Part shown: positions 17,159 through 26,800 of the stretch, in pieces | Numbering within the stretch: position 1 is the stretch's first letter | Layout: each line of letters opens with the position of its first letter | From: Megalodesulfovibrio gigas DSM 1382 = ATCC 19364 | GTDB taxonomy: Bacteria; Desulfobacterota; Desulfovibrionia; Desulfovibrionales; Desulfovibrionaceae | Assembly (NCBI RefSeq): GCF_000468495.1 | Contig: NC_022444.1 | Coordinates: 3,466,432-3,530,431, forward strand | Reading direction: 5' to 3' | Length of the DNA: 64,000 bases | The notes under the pieces: generated by a model | Seen by the model: only the letters and a program-made list of their open reading frames with translations | What the model was told of the DNA's origin: nothing | Database searches by the model: none | Program-made: the position numbers and the translations under genes

Positions 17159-18262
17159 ATGACGAAGTTGCTTGGCGGTCTGCTGGCTCTATGCCTGCTG
17201 GCCGCAACACTGCTTGTGGGACCGTGTCTGGCGGCGGAGTACAAAATAGGCGTGGTCACGCCCACCTTGTCCGCCAGCGAGGATGAATTCCGCGGGGCCG
17301 AGATGACGGCCAAGGCCTATCCGGGCATGATCAAGCACATCACCCTGCCGGAAAATTTCTCTGCCGAGCAGGAAACGGCCATCACGCAAATCCTTAGCCT
17401 GGCTGACGATCCGGCCATGAAGGCCATCGTGATTTGCGCCGGGTACTCGGGCATCCTGCCGGCCATTCAGAAGGTCAAGGAAAAGCGGCCGGACATGCGC
17501 TTCATCACCGCGCCCATTTGGGACGATCCGGACATGATGGCCAAATATGTGGATCTGGCCCTGGATACCGACTGGCTGCGGCGCGGCGAGACCATCCCTG
17601 CCAAGGCCCAGAAAATGGGCGCCAAAACGTTCATCCACTATTCCTTCCCCACGCACATGACCAAGGAACTCCTGGTGAAGCGCCGCGACGCCATGAAGGC
17701 CACCTGCGAAAAGCTGGGCATGACCTTTGTGGAAGTGAGCACCCCGGACCCCCAGGCAGGCAACGGCCCCGCGGCCATGCTGCAGTTCCTCCAGGAGGAC
17801 ATCCCGCGGCAAATAACCAAATATGGCAAGGATACCGCCATTTTTGGCACCAACTGCCCCATGCAGGATGTCATCATCGCCAAGGCCCTGGAACTGGGGT
17901 TCATCATGCCCGAGCAGTGCTGCCCCACGCCCACCCAGGGCTATCCCGCGGCCATGGGCCTGGAAATCAAGCCTGAGGATGCCGGCGACTTTGACAAGAT
18001 CAACGCCCAGATCAAGGAACGCGCCGCCAAGGCCAATGTGACTGGCCGGCTCTCCACCTGGCCGGTGCCGGTGGGCGTGTTCTTCCCCAAATTCGCCGTG
18101 GAAGCGGCCCGCGCGTCCATCGAAGGGTCCATGTCCCTCACGGATCTGGCCGCTCTCTCGGCCCTGGCTCGCAAGGTGGCCGGGGTGGAGGTGTCTTTCA
18201 GCCCCATGAAGGACGGGATCAACAATTACTACCTGATCATCATGGATTCCATCATCTACTAA
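17159..18262 (+). CDS. DUF3798 periplasmic binding protein
   Basis: A 367-residue protein starting at ATG 17159 with a GGAGG site 6 nt upstream. The N-terminus is a Sec signal peptide (LLGGLLALCLLAATLLVGP) with likely cleavage before AEYK; no proper lipobox. The mature part matches DUF3798, a periplasmic binding-protein fold related to BMP/sugar-binding proteins (YKIGVVTPTLSASEDEFRG, HYSFPTHMTKELL, IFGTNCPMQDVII). It is the first gene of an ABC transporter set (ATPase and two permeases follow) and would deliver the ligand. The ligand is unknown. Confidence 0.85.
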   Translation: MTKLLGGLLALCLLAATLLVGPCLAAEYKIGVVTPTLSASEDEFRGAEMTAKAYPGMIKHITLPENFSAEQETAITQILSLADDPAMKAIVICAGYSGILPAIQKVKEKRPDMRFITAPIWDDPDMMAKYVDLALDTDWLRRGETIPAKAQKMGAKTFIHYSFPTHMTKELLVKRRDAMKATCEKLGMTFVEVSTPDPQAGNGPAAMLQFLQEDIPRQITKYGKDTAIFGTNCPMQDVIIAKALELGFIMPEQCCPTPTQGYPAAMGLEIKPEDAGDFDKINAQIKERAAKANVTGRLSTWPVPVGVFFPKFAVEAARASIEGSMSLTDLAALSALARKVAGVEVSFSPMKDGINNYYLIIMDSIIY

Positions 18263-18285
18263 CCCGCATCCTCCAGCGCTGCGCG

Positions 18286-19926
18286 GTGGCTGTGCCGCGC
18301 AGCGCGTTTCCCATGCCCCGCCACCTGCTCGAACTCCGGCATATTTCCAAGTCGTTTGGCCATACGCACGCCTTGCGGGGCGTCCATCTGACGGTTGCGC
18401 CCGGCGAAATCCACGGCCTCCTGGGCATGAATGGGTCCGGCAAAAGCACGCTGTTGCACATCCTGGCCGGGCATCCTTGCATCCAGTTGGGGCACGGCAG
18501 AGGCTCTCGCGGGTTTCAAGGGGAAATTCGCCTGCAGGGGCAGGCGTTTTCTCCCCGCTCGCCAGCCGAGGCCATGGCCAGGGGCGTGGGCATGATTCAT
18601 CAGGAATCTGTGCTGCTCCCGGAATTCACTGTGGGGGAGAATATCGCCCTGGGACGTGAAGTTGTGCGGCCCTGGACCGCGCGCGTGCTGGGACGCAGAT
18701 TTGCCGCCCTGGACCGGGAGCGCAACGACGAGGGGGCGCGCCTGGCCATGCAACAGCTGGGGCTGGAGATGTCCCCTGCAACCCGGACAGGGGCGCTCAG
18801 CCTGGGGCGCAAGCTGCTGGTGGAGGTGGCCCGCGAGCTGATCAACCCGAATCTGCGGTTGCTGTTGCTCGACGAACCCACCTCGGCCCTGGATGAAGAA
18901 GACACGCGACGCCTCCATGCCTGCCTGCGGACCCTGGCGGCCAACGGCGTGGGGATTGTCTATGTCTCGCACCGCCTGCAGGAGGTCTTTGCCTTGTGCC
19001 ATCGGGCAACCATCCTGCGCGATGGCGAGGTGGTGGCTGAGGCGCCGGGCGGGGCCTTCGATGTGGGGAAAATCTGCGAGCTCATGACCTCCCGCCCCTT
19101 GCGCACGGCGCAACCCTCGCTGCACACGCAGCGGCTGGACGATAGCCCCCCCTTGCTTCGCTTGCGGAATTTCCGGGTGGACATGCCCGGCGAGCCGTTG
19201 CGCAACATGACCCTGGACGTCCGCCAGGGAGAAATGATCGGCCTGGCCGGGCTGACCGGCCATGGCCGCCCGGCCCTGGGGCGGGGGCTGTTTGGCCTGT
19301 GCCCGACGGGCGGGCAGGCGCTGTTCGGACAATCTGACACGATCGACCTTTGCACGGACGCCGGACGCCGCAAGGCATGCGACGAGCTGGCATATATTCC
19401 TGAAGATCGTCGCCAAATGGGCCTGCTGTTGCAGCACAGCGTGCAGGACAATCTGACCTTTTCCGTTCTGCATCGCCGGGGACGGTTCCTTCGTCCGTTT
19501 CCCGTGCCGGCCTTGCGCTGGTGCGATGAGCGGGCTGCCCGCCGTTTTGCCGAAGAGTGTGTGCAGACATTTGGCATCCGCTGCGCCTCGGTGCGGCAAC
19601 CGGTCTCACAACTCAGCGGCGGCAATCAGCAAAAACTCTGCATCGCCCGGGCGCTGGCATCCTCGCCGCGACTGTTGCTGGTGTCCGAACCTGTCCGAGG
19701 CATCGACGTGGAGGCCAAGGAAGCCATTTTGGGGCAGTTGCTGCGCAGCAACACCAAGGAGGGGCTGACCATCATCATGGCTTCCAGCGAACTCGATACA
19801 CTGCAACGGTGCTGCACCCGCATTGTCGTATTGCATGAGGGACGCCTCCAGGCTGTGTTGCCTTCAGGCACGGACGAGCAGATCATTTCGCGCTGCATGT
19901 GCGGTGTTGCCGGGGAGATGGCATGA
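18286..19926 (+). CDS. Sugar/nucleoside-type ABC transporter ATPase, two NBDs
   Basis: The frame runs 546 residues from GTG 18286; ATG 18313 (PRHLLELRHISKSFG) is an equally likely start, and neither has a clear ribosome site. Two nucleotide-binding domains are fused, as in RbsA/MglA/BmpC. The first has Walker A GMNGSGKS and Walker B LLLLDEPTSAL but a degenerate signature (LSLGRKLLVE). The second has a degenerate Walker A (GLTGHGRPALGRG), an intact LSGGNQQKL signature and VSEPVRGID. This asymmetry is normal for the family. It energises the two permeases encoded next; the stop overlaps the first permease as ATGA. Confidence 0.9.
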   Translation: MAVPRSAFPMPRHLLELRHISKSFGHTHALRGVHLTVAPGEIHGLLGMNGSGKSTLLHILAGHPCIQLGHGRGSRGFQGEIRLQGQAFSPRSPAEAMARGVGMIHQESVLLPEFTVGENIALGREVVRPWTARVLGRRFAALDRERNDEGARLAMQQLGLEMSPATRTGALSLGRKLLVEVARELINPNLRLLLLDEPTSALDEEDTRRLHACLRTLAANGVGIVYVSHRLQEVFALCHRATILRDGEVVAEAPGGAFDVGKICELMTSRPLRTAQPSLHTQRLDDSPPLLRLRNFRVDMPGEPLRNMTLDVRQGEMIGLAGLTGHGRPALGRGLFGLCPTGGQALFGQSDTIDLCTDAGRRKACDELAYIPEDRRQMGLLLQHSVQDNLTFSVLHRRGRFLRPFPVPALRWCDERAARRFAEECVQTFGIRCASVRQPVSQLSGGNQQKLCIARALASSPRLLLVSEPVRGIDVEAKEAILGQLLRSNTKEGLTIIMASSELDTLQRCCTRIVVLHEGRLQAVLPSGTDEQIISRCMCGVAGEMA

Positions 19927-20963
19927 AATTTCCGCGCGTGCCGCCGGCGCAGGGCATCATCCTGCTGTTTCTGGCAGGACTGCTGGCCGCGGCGTGGATG
20001 CTGGACATGGACATCCTGCAACTGCTGGGCGACGCCTTGACACGCCTGGGCATGAACGGCGTGCTGGTGCTCTCCTTGCTTCCCATGTTCAATGCCGGCC
20101 TGGGGCTGAATTTTGGCCTGCCCGTGGCCGTCACCGCCGGCCTGCTGGGCATGTGCCTGGCGGTGAATTTTCGTCTGTCCGGGCTGCCCGGCCTGTTCGG
20201 CGCCCTGGCCTTTGCTGTTCCCGCTGCGGTGTTGCTGGGTTACGGCTATGCACTGCTGCTGCGGCGGGTGCGCGGTCGGGAGGAGATTGCCGGCACGTTT
20301 CTGGGTTTTTCCTTCGTGGCGGGGATGAATCTGTTCTGGGCCACCGCACCCTTTACCAACCCGGCCATGCTCTGGCCCATCGGCGGTGCCGGGATGCGCC
20401 CCACCATCGGCCTGGGGCCATACTTCGGCAAGGCCCTGAACAACGCGTTGCCCCTGTCGCTGCCCTTGGGCTTCGGCTCCCTGACCATTCCGGCCGGCAT
20501 GTTGGCCTTTTATGGGGCCGTCTGTCTGCTGCTGTGGCTGTACTACCGGACCCGCCTGGGCAAGGCGGCCCTGGCCGTGGGCGAGAACGAGCTGTTTGCG
20601 GCCATTCATGGCGTGGATGTGCACCGGACGCGCCTGGCGGCCGTAATTGTCTCCACCATCCTCGGCGCGTTCGGCATGATTGTGTATGCGCAGAGCTACG
20701 GCTTTGTGGAACTGTACGACGCGCCGTTGATGATGGCGTTTCCAGCGGCGTCGGCCATGCTCATTGGCGGGGTTTCAGGGGGGCGGGGGACGATTCCGCA
20801 GGCCGTCCTGGGCGCATTGTTGTTTCAGTCGCTCTATGTCTTGTCCGCACCCATTGCCAATGAAGTGTTCATCCCGGAATCTGCGGAAATTCTGCGCATG
20901 CTCATTACAAACGCCGTGATTCTGTATGCCTTCATGCACCGCGGGAACCCAAAGGGGACATGA
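19923..20963 (+). CDS. ABC transporter permease (BPD_transp_2, RbsC-like) 1
   Basis: A 346-residue integral membrane protein starting at ATG 19923 in an ATGA overlap. About eight to ten hydrophobic segments are visible, with the GLGLNFGLPVAVTAGLLG and GAFGMIVYAQSYGFVELYDA regions characteristic of the MglC/RbsC permease family. It pairs with the next permease to form the transport channel. Confidence 0.88.
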   Translation: MKFPRVPPAQGIILLFLAGLLAAAWMLDMDILQLLGDALTRLGMNGVLVLSLLPMFNAGLGLNFGLPVAVTAGLLGMCLAVNFRLSGLPGLFGALAFAVPAAVLLGYGYALLLRRVRGREEIAGTFLGFSFVAGMNLFWATAPFTNPAMLWPIGGAGMRPTIGLGPYFGKALNNALPLSLPLGFGSLTIPAGMLAFYGAVCLLLWLYYRTRLGKAALAVGENELFAAIHGVDVHRTRLAAVIVSTILGAFGMIVYAQSYGFVELYDAPLMMAFPAASAMLIGGVSGGRGTIPQAVLGALLFQSLYVLSAPIANEVFIPESAEILRMLITNAVILYAFMHRGNPKGT

Positions 20964-20966
20964 AGC

Positions 20967-22046
20967 ATGCGTCGTGCGATTAAGGACAATCCTACTTCCT
21001 TGCTGTTTGCGTTGTTGTGCGTCATCGGCTGGCATTATTCGGGCATGTCTGCGGCCTTCCTGTGCAATGAAGTGATGGTTCGCTTCGTGCGCAACGGGGT
21101 GTTGGTTCTGGCCCTGCTCATCCCCCTGACCGCAGGCATGGGACTCAATTTCGCCATCAGCGTGGGAGCCATCGCCGCGCAAACGGGGGTGCTTCTGGCC
21201 CTGAATGCCGGTGTGGGCGGCCTGCCTGGCCTGGGCCTGGCGGCGGTGGTCGGGTGCCTGCTGGCCCTGGGTGCGGGCTGGCTCATTGGCCGGGGGCTGA
21301 ACCTTGTCAAAGGCAAGGAAATGATCGCCACGATGATCATCGGCTTTCTGGCCACCTGCCTGTATCAGCTCGTGTTTTTGGTGGGATATGGCTCGCTTAT
21401 TCCGGCGTATAATCAGGAGATGCTGCTCTCCAGGGGCGTTGGCGTGCGCAGTACCGTGGATCTGCTGCCGTACCGCCATGGGCTGGATACGTATTGGCTG
21501 ATTCACCTTGGCCCGCTGGAGGTGCCCCTATTCATGATTCTGGTGGTGCTGGGGTGTGCCCTGGGTGTGCGGGGCATCATGCGGTCCCGGATTGGCGGCC
21601 ATTTTCGGGCGGTGGGCCAGGACGTGGAGAAGGCCAGGCTCCTGGGGCTTGATGTGGAAGGAGTCCGCGTGCAGGCGATGATGTTGTCCACCACCATTGC
21701 CTGTCTCGGACAGCTCTTTCATTTGCAAAACATCGGTATGATGAACGTCTACACCGCGCACCTCAACGCAGGCATTTTCTCCTGCGCCGCGCTGCTGGCT
21801 GGCGGAGCGACGTTGTATGCTGCCGGCGTGGGCAATGCCTTTCTGGGTCTGTTGCTGTTTCATGCGTTGTTTATCGTGTCCCCCCAGGCCGGGCAGAACC
21901 TGTTCCAGAATGCAGCCCTTGGCGAGTATTTTCGCAGTTTCACGGCCTACGGCACCATCGCCTTTGCCCTGATCCTCAACCCTGCGGCACCACGCCGCAC
22001 ACGGCCTCGGCCAGCAGCGGAAAAAGACGCACCTGCCGGTGATTGA
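20967..22046 (+). CDS. ABC transporter permease (BPD_transp_2) 2
   Basis: A 359-residue membrane protein starting 3 bp after the first permease. It is a diverged relative of the latter (GMGLNFAISVGAIAAQTGVL compares with the equivalent segment there). The C-terminal ~25 residues are hydrophilic and proline/arginine-rich, and the last 71 bp overlap the convergent IS1595-like gene. Confidence 0.86.
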   Translation: MRRAIKDNPTSLLFALLCVIGWHYSGMSAAFLCNEVMVRFVRNGVLVLALLIPLTAGMGLNFAISVGAIAAQTGVLLALNAGVGGLPGLGLAAVVGCLLALGAGWLIGRGLNLVKGKEMIATMIIGFLATCLYQLVFLVGYGSLIPAYNQEMLLSRGVGVRSTVDLLPYRHGLDTYWLIHLGPLEVPLFMILVVLGCALGVRGIMRSRIGGHFRAVGQDVEKARLLGLDVEGVRVQAMMLSTTIACLGQLFHLQNIGMMNVYTAHLNAGIFSCAALLAGGATLYAAGVGNAFLGLLLFHALFIVSPQAGQNLFQNAALGEYFRSFTAYGTIAFALILNPAAPRRTRPRPAAEKDAPAGD

Positions 22047-22875
22047 ACAGGAATTCCAGCTCCTTGAGATGAAGCGGAAAGTGCGCCGGGGCCATGCCAC
22101 GCAGCCGGGCGAAGCGACGTTTGGCAAAGATCCAGAAGCGGTTGGCGTCCACGGGCAGGCCCTTGGTTTCGTGACGAACATACTGCGCCGGCCAGAGGGA
22201 CGGTCCACAGCAGAGCAAGGAGAGGTACTGCCGGTATGGTGCAGTATAGACCACTTGCCCCAGGCTGGCGGTGGCCAGATGGAAATTTGTCTTGAAGTGC
22301 AGCAGGGCCGCGGGCGTGAGATCCGGCAGCAGATCGCAGAGCATGAACCCGTTCAGTTCGATGAGTCCGAAAACCGGCGCGTCCTGCAGCGGCTGCGCTG
22401 GCGGGGTGCTCCCCGGTCCGGGCCAGATGCCGGCGCGGAACAGAGCCGGCGCATCAAGCGACTGTGCAAGCAGGGCGCGGCGCACGGCGTCCTGGGCCTT
22501 GAGCACGGTTTCGTAGTGCACGCCAAGTTGCCCGGCCATGTCCCGTGGCGTGGCGCCCAGTTCGAACAGCTTCAGAAACCACAGCCACTGCCGGCATGAA
22601 AAATTGCACGCGTTCAGAAAGCGTCGGCTGAAGTCATGAAAGGTGTAGCCACAGGCAGCGCACCGGCGGCGGCCGTCTGCCAGTTTGTAGAGCTTGCGGG
22701 CCTTGCAGTGCAGGCAATGCCGTTGATGGTTTTTCCAACAAAATCCCAGTAGAAAACGGCGGGCTTTTTGCTCGCTGGACACGAGTTCCGAAAAATTCAG
22801 GAGTTCCGAGGTCTCACACGCTCCGGCAAAAGGCGCGACACCCTTGCGATTCTGAGCGTCAAGAGGAATGGGCAT
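21976..22875 (-). CDS. IS1595-transposase-like protein lacking the DDE residues
   Basis: A 299-residue protein with a zinc ribbon near residues 54-80 (CLHCKARKLYKL...CAACGYTFHDFS) and the C-terminal FWIFAKRRFARLRGM...FPLHLKELEFLFNHR signature of IS1595-family transposases. The catalytic positions look lost: the first acidic strand reads FGLIELNG rather than a DE pair, and VYTAPYRQYL has Ala where the second Asp is expected. No inverted repeats were found around it. This suggests a domesticated DNA-binding protein. It faces away from the ModE-like gene and overlaps the permease 3' end by 71 bp. Confidence 0.65.
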   Translation of the reverse strand: MPIPLDAQNRKGVAPFAGACETSELLNFSELVSSEQKARRFLLGFCWKNHQRHCLHCKARKLYKLADGRRRCAACGYTFHDFSRRFLNACNFSCRQWLWFLKLFELGATPRDMAGQLGVHYETVLKAQDAVRRALLAQSLDAPALFRAGIWPGPGSTPPAQPLQDAPVFGLIELNGFMLCDLLPDLTPAALLHFKTNFHLATASLGQVVYTAPYRQYLSLLCCGPSLWPAQYVRHETKGLPVDANRFWIFAKRRFARLRGMAPAHFPLHLKELEFLFNHRQVRLFPLLAEAVCGVVPQG

Positions 22876-23098
22876 GGCGTGCTCATTAAAACATGCGTAA
22901 TTTTAGGTTGATGCAAGACTGATTGTGTACGACGTCGTGCCAAATCTTCCACAAGTGTTTGTACTGCCATTGTCCCAACTCACTGGGAGAGATACGCTCA
23001 ATCCAGGAGAAATGGCGGATGCGCGCCACCAACAATCGAAATTTCAAATCGTAAGCATAGCCAGCTCCTATAATTCTGCTGGCAAGGGAGGTCAATGC

Positions 23099-23545
23099 AT
23101 GGAACAGGAGATGACCATTCGCGTGCACCTGTGGGTGGAGACGCGAGAGGGGGTCGCATTTGGCATGGGCAGGTTGTTGCTCTTGGATTTTATTGAACAA
23201 TACGGCTCGCTACGCAAGGCGGCCAGCGCCATGGGCATGTCCTACCGGGCGGCGTGGTGCAAGCTCAGGGCGTCGGAAAAAGCCCTGGGCGTGACGCTGG
23301 TGGAGCCGGTGGGCAGCAAGCGGGAGGGCTGCCGGTTGACACCGGAGGGCGCGCGGTTGCGGGAATCCTTCCGGGCCTGGTTCAGGACCGTGGAGCGCAC
23401 GGCGCAACTCAATGCCCAGGCGCTCTTTGCCTGGCCGACGCGGGCGTATCCTGCCGCGGAGACGTCGGCCGATATCGCCATACTCGGCGACGAGGCTCCA
23501 ATGCCGCCACCAGTTCGCAGGATGCTGCCCGCCGCAGCACTTTGA
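23099..23545 (+). CDS. ModE-like HTH regulator (N-terminal domain only)
   Basis: A 148-residue protein starting at ATG 23099 with GGGAGG 8 nt upstream; a TATAAT lies at 23069-23074. Residues ~20-90 match the winged-helix domain of ModE (GRLLLLDFIEQYGSLRKAAS, MSYRAAWCKLRASEKALG, LTPEGARLRESF). The molbindin (TOBE) domains of full ModE are missing, as in many short ModE-like proteins of sulfate reducers. Placement directly before formate dehydrogenase, an enzyme with a Mo/W cofactor, suggests molybdate- or tungstate-linked control of the fdh operon. Metal sensing is inferred. Confidence 0.82.
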   Translation: MEQEMTIRVHLWVETREGVAFGMGRLLLLDFIEQYGSLRKAASAMGMSYRAAWCKLRASEKALGVTLVEPVGSKREGCRLTPEGARLRESFRAWFRTVERTAQLNAQALFAWPTRAYPAAETSADIAILGDEAPMPPPVRRMLPAAAL

Positions 23546-23608
23546 GCGCAGGCAGGCTCCCCGGTCCTGGGGAGCGGGTTGCGAAGCGTTCGCCATCTCC
23601 CGGCTGCA

Positions 23609-23639
23609 AAGCCCGGGCGTTCTGCCTGGGCTTTTTTTA
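23609..23639 (+). terminator. Rho-independent terminator of the ModE-like gene
   Basis: AAGCCCGGGC and GCCTGGGCTT form a stem around a 5-nt loop, followed by seven T. It ends transcription between the regulator and fdhA. Confidence 0.88.
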
Positions 23640-23653
23640 TGCCCTCCGTCTGG

Positions 23654-23698
23654 ATATGTATCTAATCTAATACATATATCATGCTGAAATCATAGCAT
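23654..23698. promoter_or_regulatory. Two adjacent dyads upstream of fdhA, candidate ModE-type operators
   Basis: ATATGTAT and ATACATAT (23654-23661, 23670-23677) form a perfect inverted repeat with an 8-bp spacer. ATGCT and AGCAT (23681-23685, 23694-23698) form a second one, also with an 8-bp spacer. They lie 128-172 bp before fdhA. The AT-rich arms recall the TATATA arms of the E. coli ModE site. Binding is inferred from position. Confidence 0.5.
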
Positions 23699-23825
23699 TA
23701 ATCATTGACCACACCTTCTTTGGCAGCCTACAACTCAGGCCGGCGCACACCTCCGGCCCCCTGACGCCAAGGCCGGATTCCGGGTGCACCGCCAGACATG
23801 AGGCGTCGCAATCGAGGAGGTTGCC

Positions 23826-26800
23826 ATGGGACTGTCGCGTCGAGGGTTCCTTAAATGCACCAGTGCCGGGGTGGTGGGCCTGTCTTTGGCCCGGTTCGGC
23901 ATCAATGCGGCGCCGGTGTCGGCCTATGCCGCCACCATGAAGATTGAGGACAGCAAGGAGTTCATCTCCATCTGCCCCTTCTGCTCCTGCTGCTGCAACA
24001 CGCTGGTGCACGTGAAGGACGGCAAGATCATCAACGTGGAGGGCGATCCGGACTATCCCGTCTCCGGCGGGGGCCTGTGCGCCAAGGGCGCGTCCCTGCG
24101 CTCCCTGCATACCAGCCCGAACCGGCTCACCAAGCCGCTGTATCGCGCGCCGGGCAGCGACAAGTGGGAGGAAAAAGACTGGGACTGGATGATGGAGCGC
24201 ATCGCCCAGCGCATCAAGGAAACCCGCGACCGCGACTTCAAGCAGAAGAACGAGGCCGGCCAGACCGTGAACCGGGTGGAGTCCATCTTCCATCTGGGCT
24301 CCTCGCAGGTCTCCAATGAAGAAGCCGCGGTGCTGCACCAGATGATCCGCGCCCTGGGCATCGTGCACTTTGACCACCAGGCCCGCGTCTGCCACAGCTC
24401 CACGGTGCCGGCCCTGGCAGAGTCCTTCGGCCGTGGCGCCATGACCAATCATTACAACGACATTCAGAACGCAGACGCCATCCTGATCATGGGCAGCAAC
24501 TGCGCCGAGCACCATCCCATGACCTTCCGTTTTGTCAACCGGGCCAAGCAGAAGGGCGCGGTGGTCATGCATGTGGACCCGAAATTCTCGCGCACCTCGG
24601 CCCGCAGCACCTTCCATGTGCCCATCCGTTCCGGCACGGACATCGCCTTCCTGGGCGGCATGGTCAAATACATCCTGGACAACAAAAAGTACTTTGAAGA
24701 CTACATGATGGAGTACACCAACGCCGCCTTTATCGTCGGCGAGAAGTTCTCCTTCACGGACGGCATCTTCTCCGGCTTCGACCCCAAGAAGAAAAAGTAC
24801 GACAAGAGCGCCTGGGCCTTCGAAAAGGACGACGCCGGCCTGCCCAAGAAGGATCCGACCCTCAAGCACCCCCGCTGCGTGCTCAATCTGCTGAAAGAGC
24901 ACTACAAGGGCTACACCCCTGAGCAGGTTTCCAGCATTACCGGCGTTTCGGTCAAGGACATCCTGCGCGTGTACGAGGCCTTCACCGCCACGGGCAAGCC
25001 CGACAAAGCCGGCACCGTCATTTATGCCCTGGGTTGGACGCAACATACCGTGGGTGTGCAGAATATCCGCCTTTCCGCCATGGTGCAGCTGCTCCTGGGC
25101 AACATCGGCATTGCCGGCGGGGGCATCAACGCCCTGCGCGGCGAACCCAATGTGCAGGGCACCACGGACCATGCCCTGCTCTACGGCTACCTGCCCGGCT
25201 ACCACAACGTGCCCACGGCCAACTTCCAGACCCTGGGCGAGTTCATCAAATCCCAGACCCCGCTTTCCAAGGACGCCAAAAGCGTCAACTGGTGGCAGCA
25301 CCGGCCCAAATACGTCGTCAGCCTGCTCAAGGCCTGGTACGGCGAGCACGCCACCAAGGAAAACGACTTCTGTTATGCCTACGTGCCCAAACTCGATCCG
25401 GACATGGACTGCTCGCACCTGTTCATCTTCGATCGCATGTACAAGGGGCAGATCAAGGGCGGCCTGTGCTTCGGCCACAATCCGGCCCAGAGCATGCCCA
25501 ACGTGCACAAGGCCCGCAAGGCCCTGGACAAGCTGGACTGGCTGGTCATCGGCGAGGTGTTCCACAACGAGACCACGGACAACTGGCAGCGGCCCGGCGT
25601 GGACCCCAAGACTATAAAAACTGAAGTCTTCCTCCTGCCCTCGGCGTATCGCGCGGAAAAGGAAGGCACAGTCTCCAACTCTGGCCGCTGGCACATGTGG
25701 CACTACAAGGCCGCCGAGCCCCTGGGCATGAGCCGCAACATGGGCGAGATGTTTGTGGAAATGATGACCCGCGTCAAGAAGCTCTACGCCAAGGGCGGCA
25801 CCTTCCCGGATCCAGTGGTCAAGGCCGACTTCCCAGAAACATTCGACGCGGATCTCGTCTGCCGCAAGACCAACGGCTGGTTCACCCGAGACGTCAAAAT
25901 CGGCGACACGGAATACAAGAAGGGCCAACAGGTGCCCGGATTCCCCACCCTGCAGGACGACGGCTCCACCGTCAGCCTGAACTGGCTCTACTGTGGCGGC
26001 TACACCGACGCCGGCAACCTGGCCAAGCGTCGAGACCTGACCCAGACACCCATGCAGGCCAAGCTCGGCCTGTATCCCGGCTTCGCCTGGGCCTGGCCCA
26101 TGAACCGGCGCATCCTGTACAACCGCGCTTCCGTGGACAAGAACGGCAAGCCCTTCAACCCCGAGCGCGTGGTCATTGCCTGGGAAGGCGGCAAATGGGT
26201 GGGAGACATCCCCGACGGCGGCGCGCCGCCATTGGCCATGGAAAAGGGCACCTACCCCTTCATCATGACCACCGAAGGCCGCTCCCAGCTCTACGGCCCC
26301 GGCCGTGCGGATGGCCCCTTCCCCGTGCATTACGAGCCGGCGGAAACGCCCGTCAAAACCAACCCGCTTTCCAAGCAAATGAGCAACCCCTGCATGAAGG
26401 TGATGGAAAGCGATATGGACAAGCTGGCCGAAAATGGCGACCCGCGCTTCCCCATCGTACTCACCACCTACAGCCTTACGGAACACTGGTGCTCCGGCTC
26501 CGAAACCCGCAACGGCCCGGCCCTGCTGGAAGCCGAACCCCAGCAGTACGTGGAGATGAGCCACGAGCTGGCCAAGGAAAAGGGCATCAACAACGGCGAT
26601 GTGGTGGAAGTGGAAAGCCTGCGCGGCAAGGTCCAGGCCGTGGCCATGGTCACGGTGCGCATCCGGCCCTTCCAGGTGCAGGGCAAGACGGTGCATCTGG
26701 TGGGCATGCCTTTCGCCTTCGGCTGGACCAAGCCCAAATGCGGAGATTCCGTGAACCGCCTCACCCCCTCCGTGGGCGATCCCAACACCACCATTCCGGA

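Noticed and set aside
22886-23200. 104-codon minus-strand frame upstream of the IS1595-like gene
   Set aside because: It overlaps the ModE-like gene start and its promoter and shows no recognised domain; its C-terminal part (IERISPSELGQWQYKHLWKI) looks somewhat protein-like, so a decayed fragment is possible but unproven.
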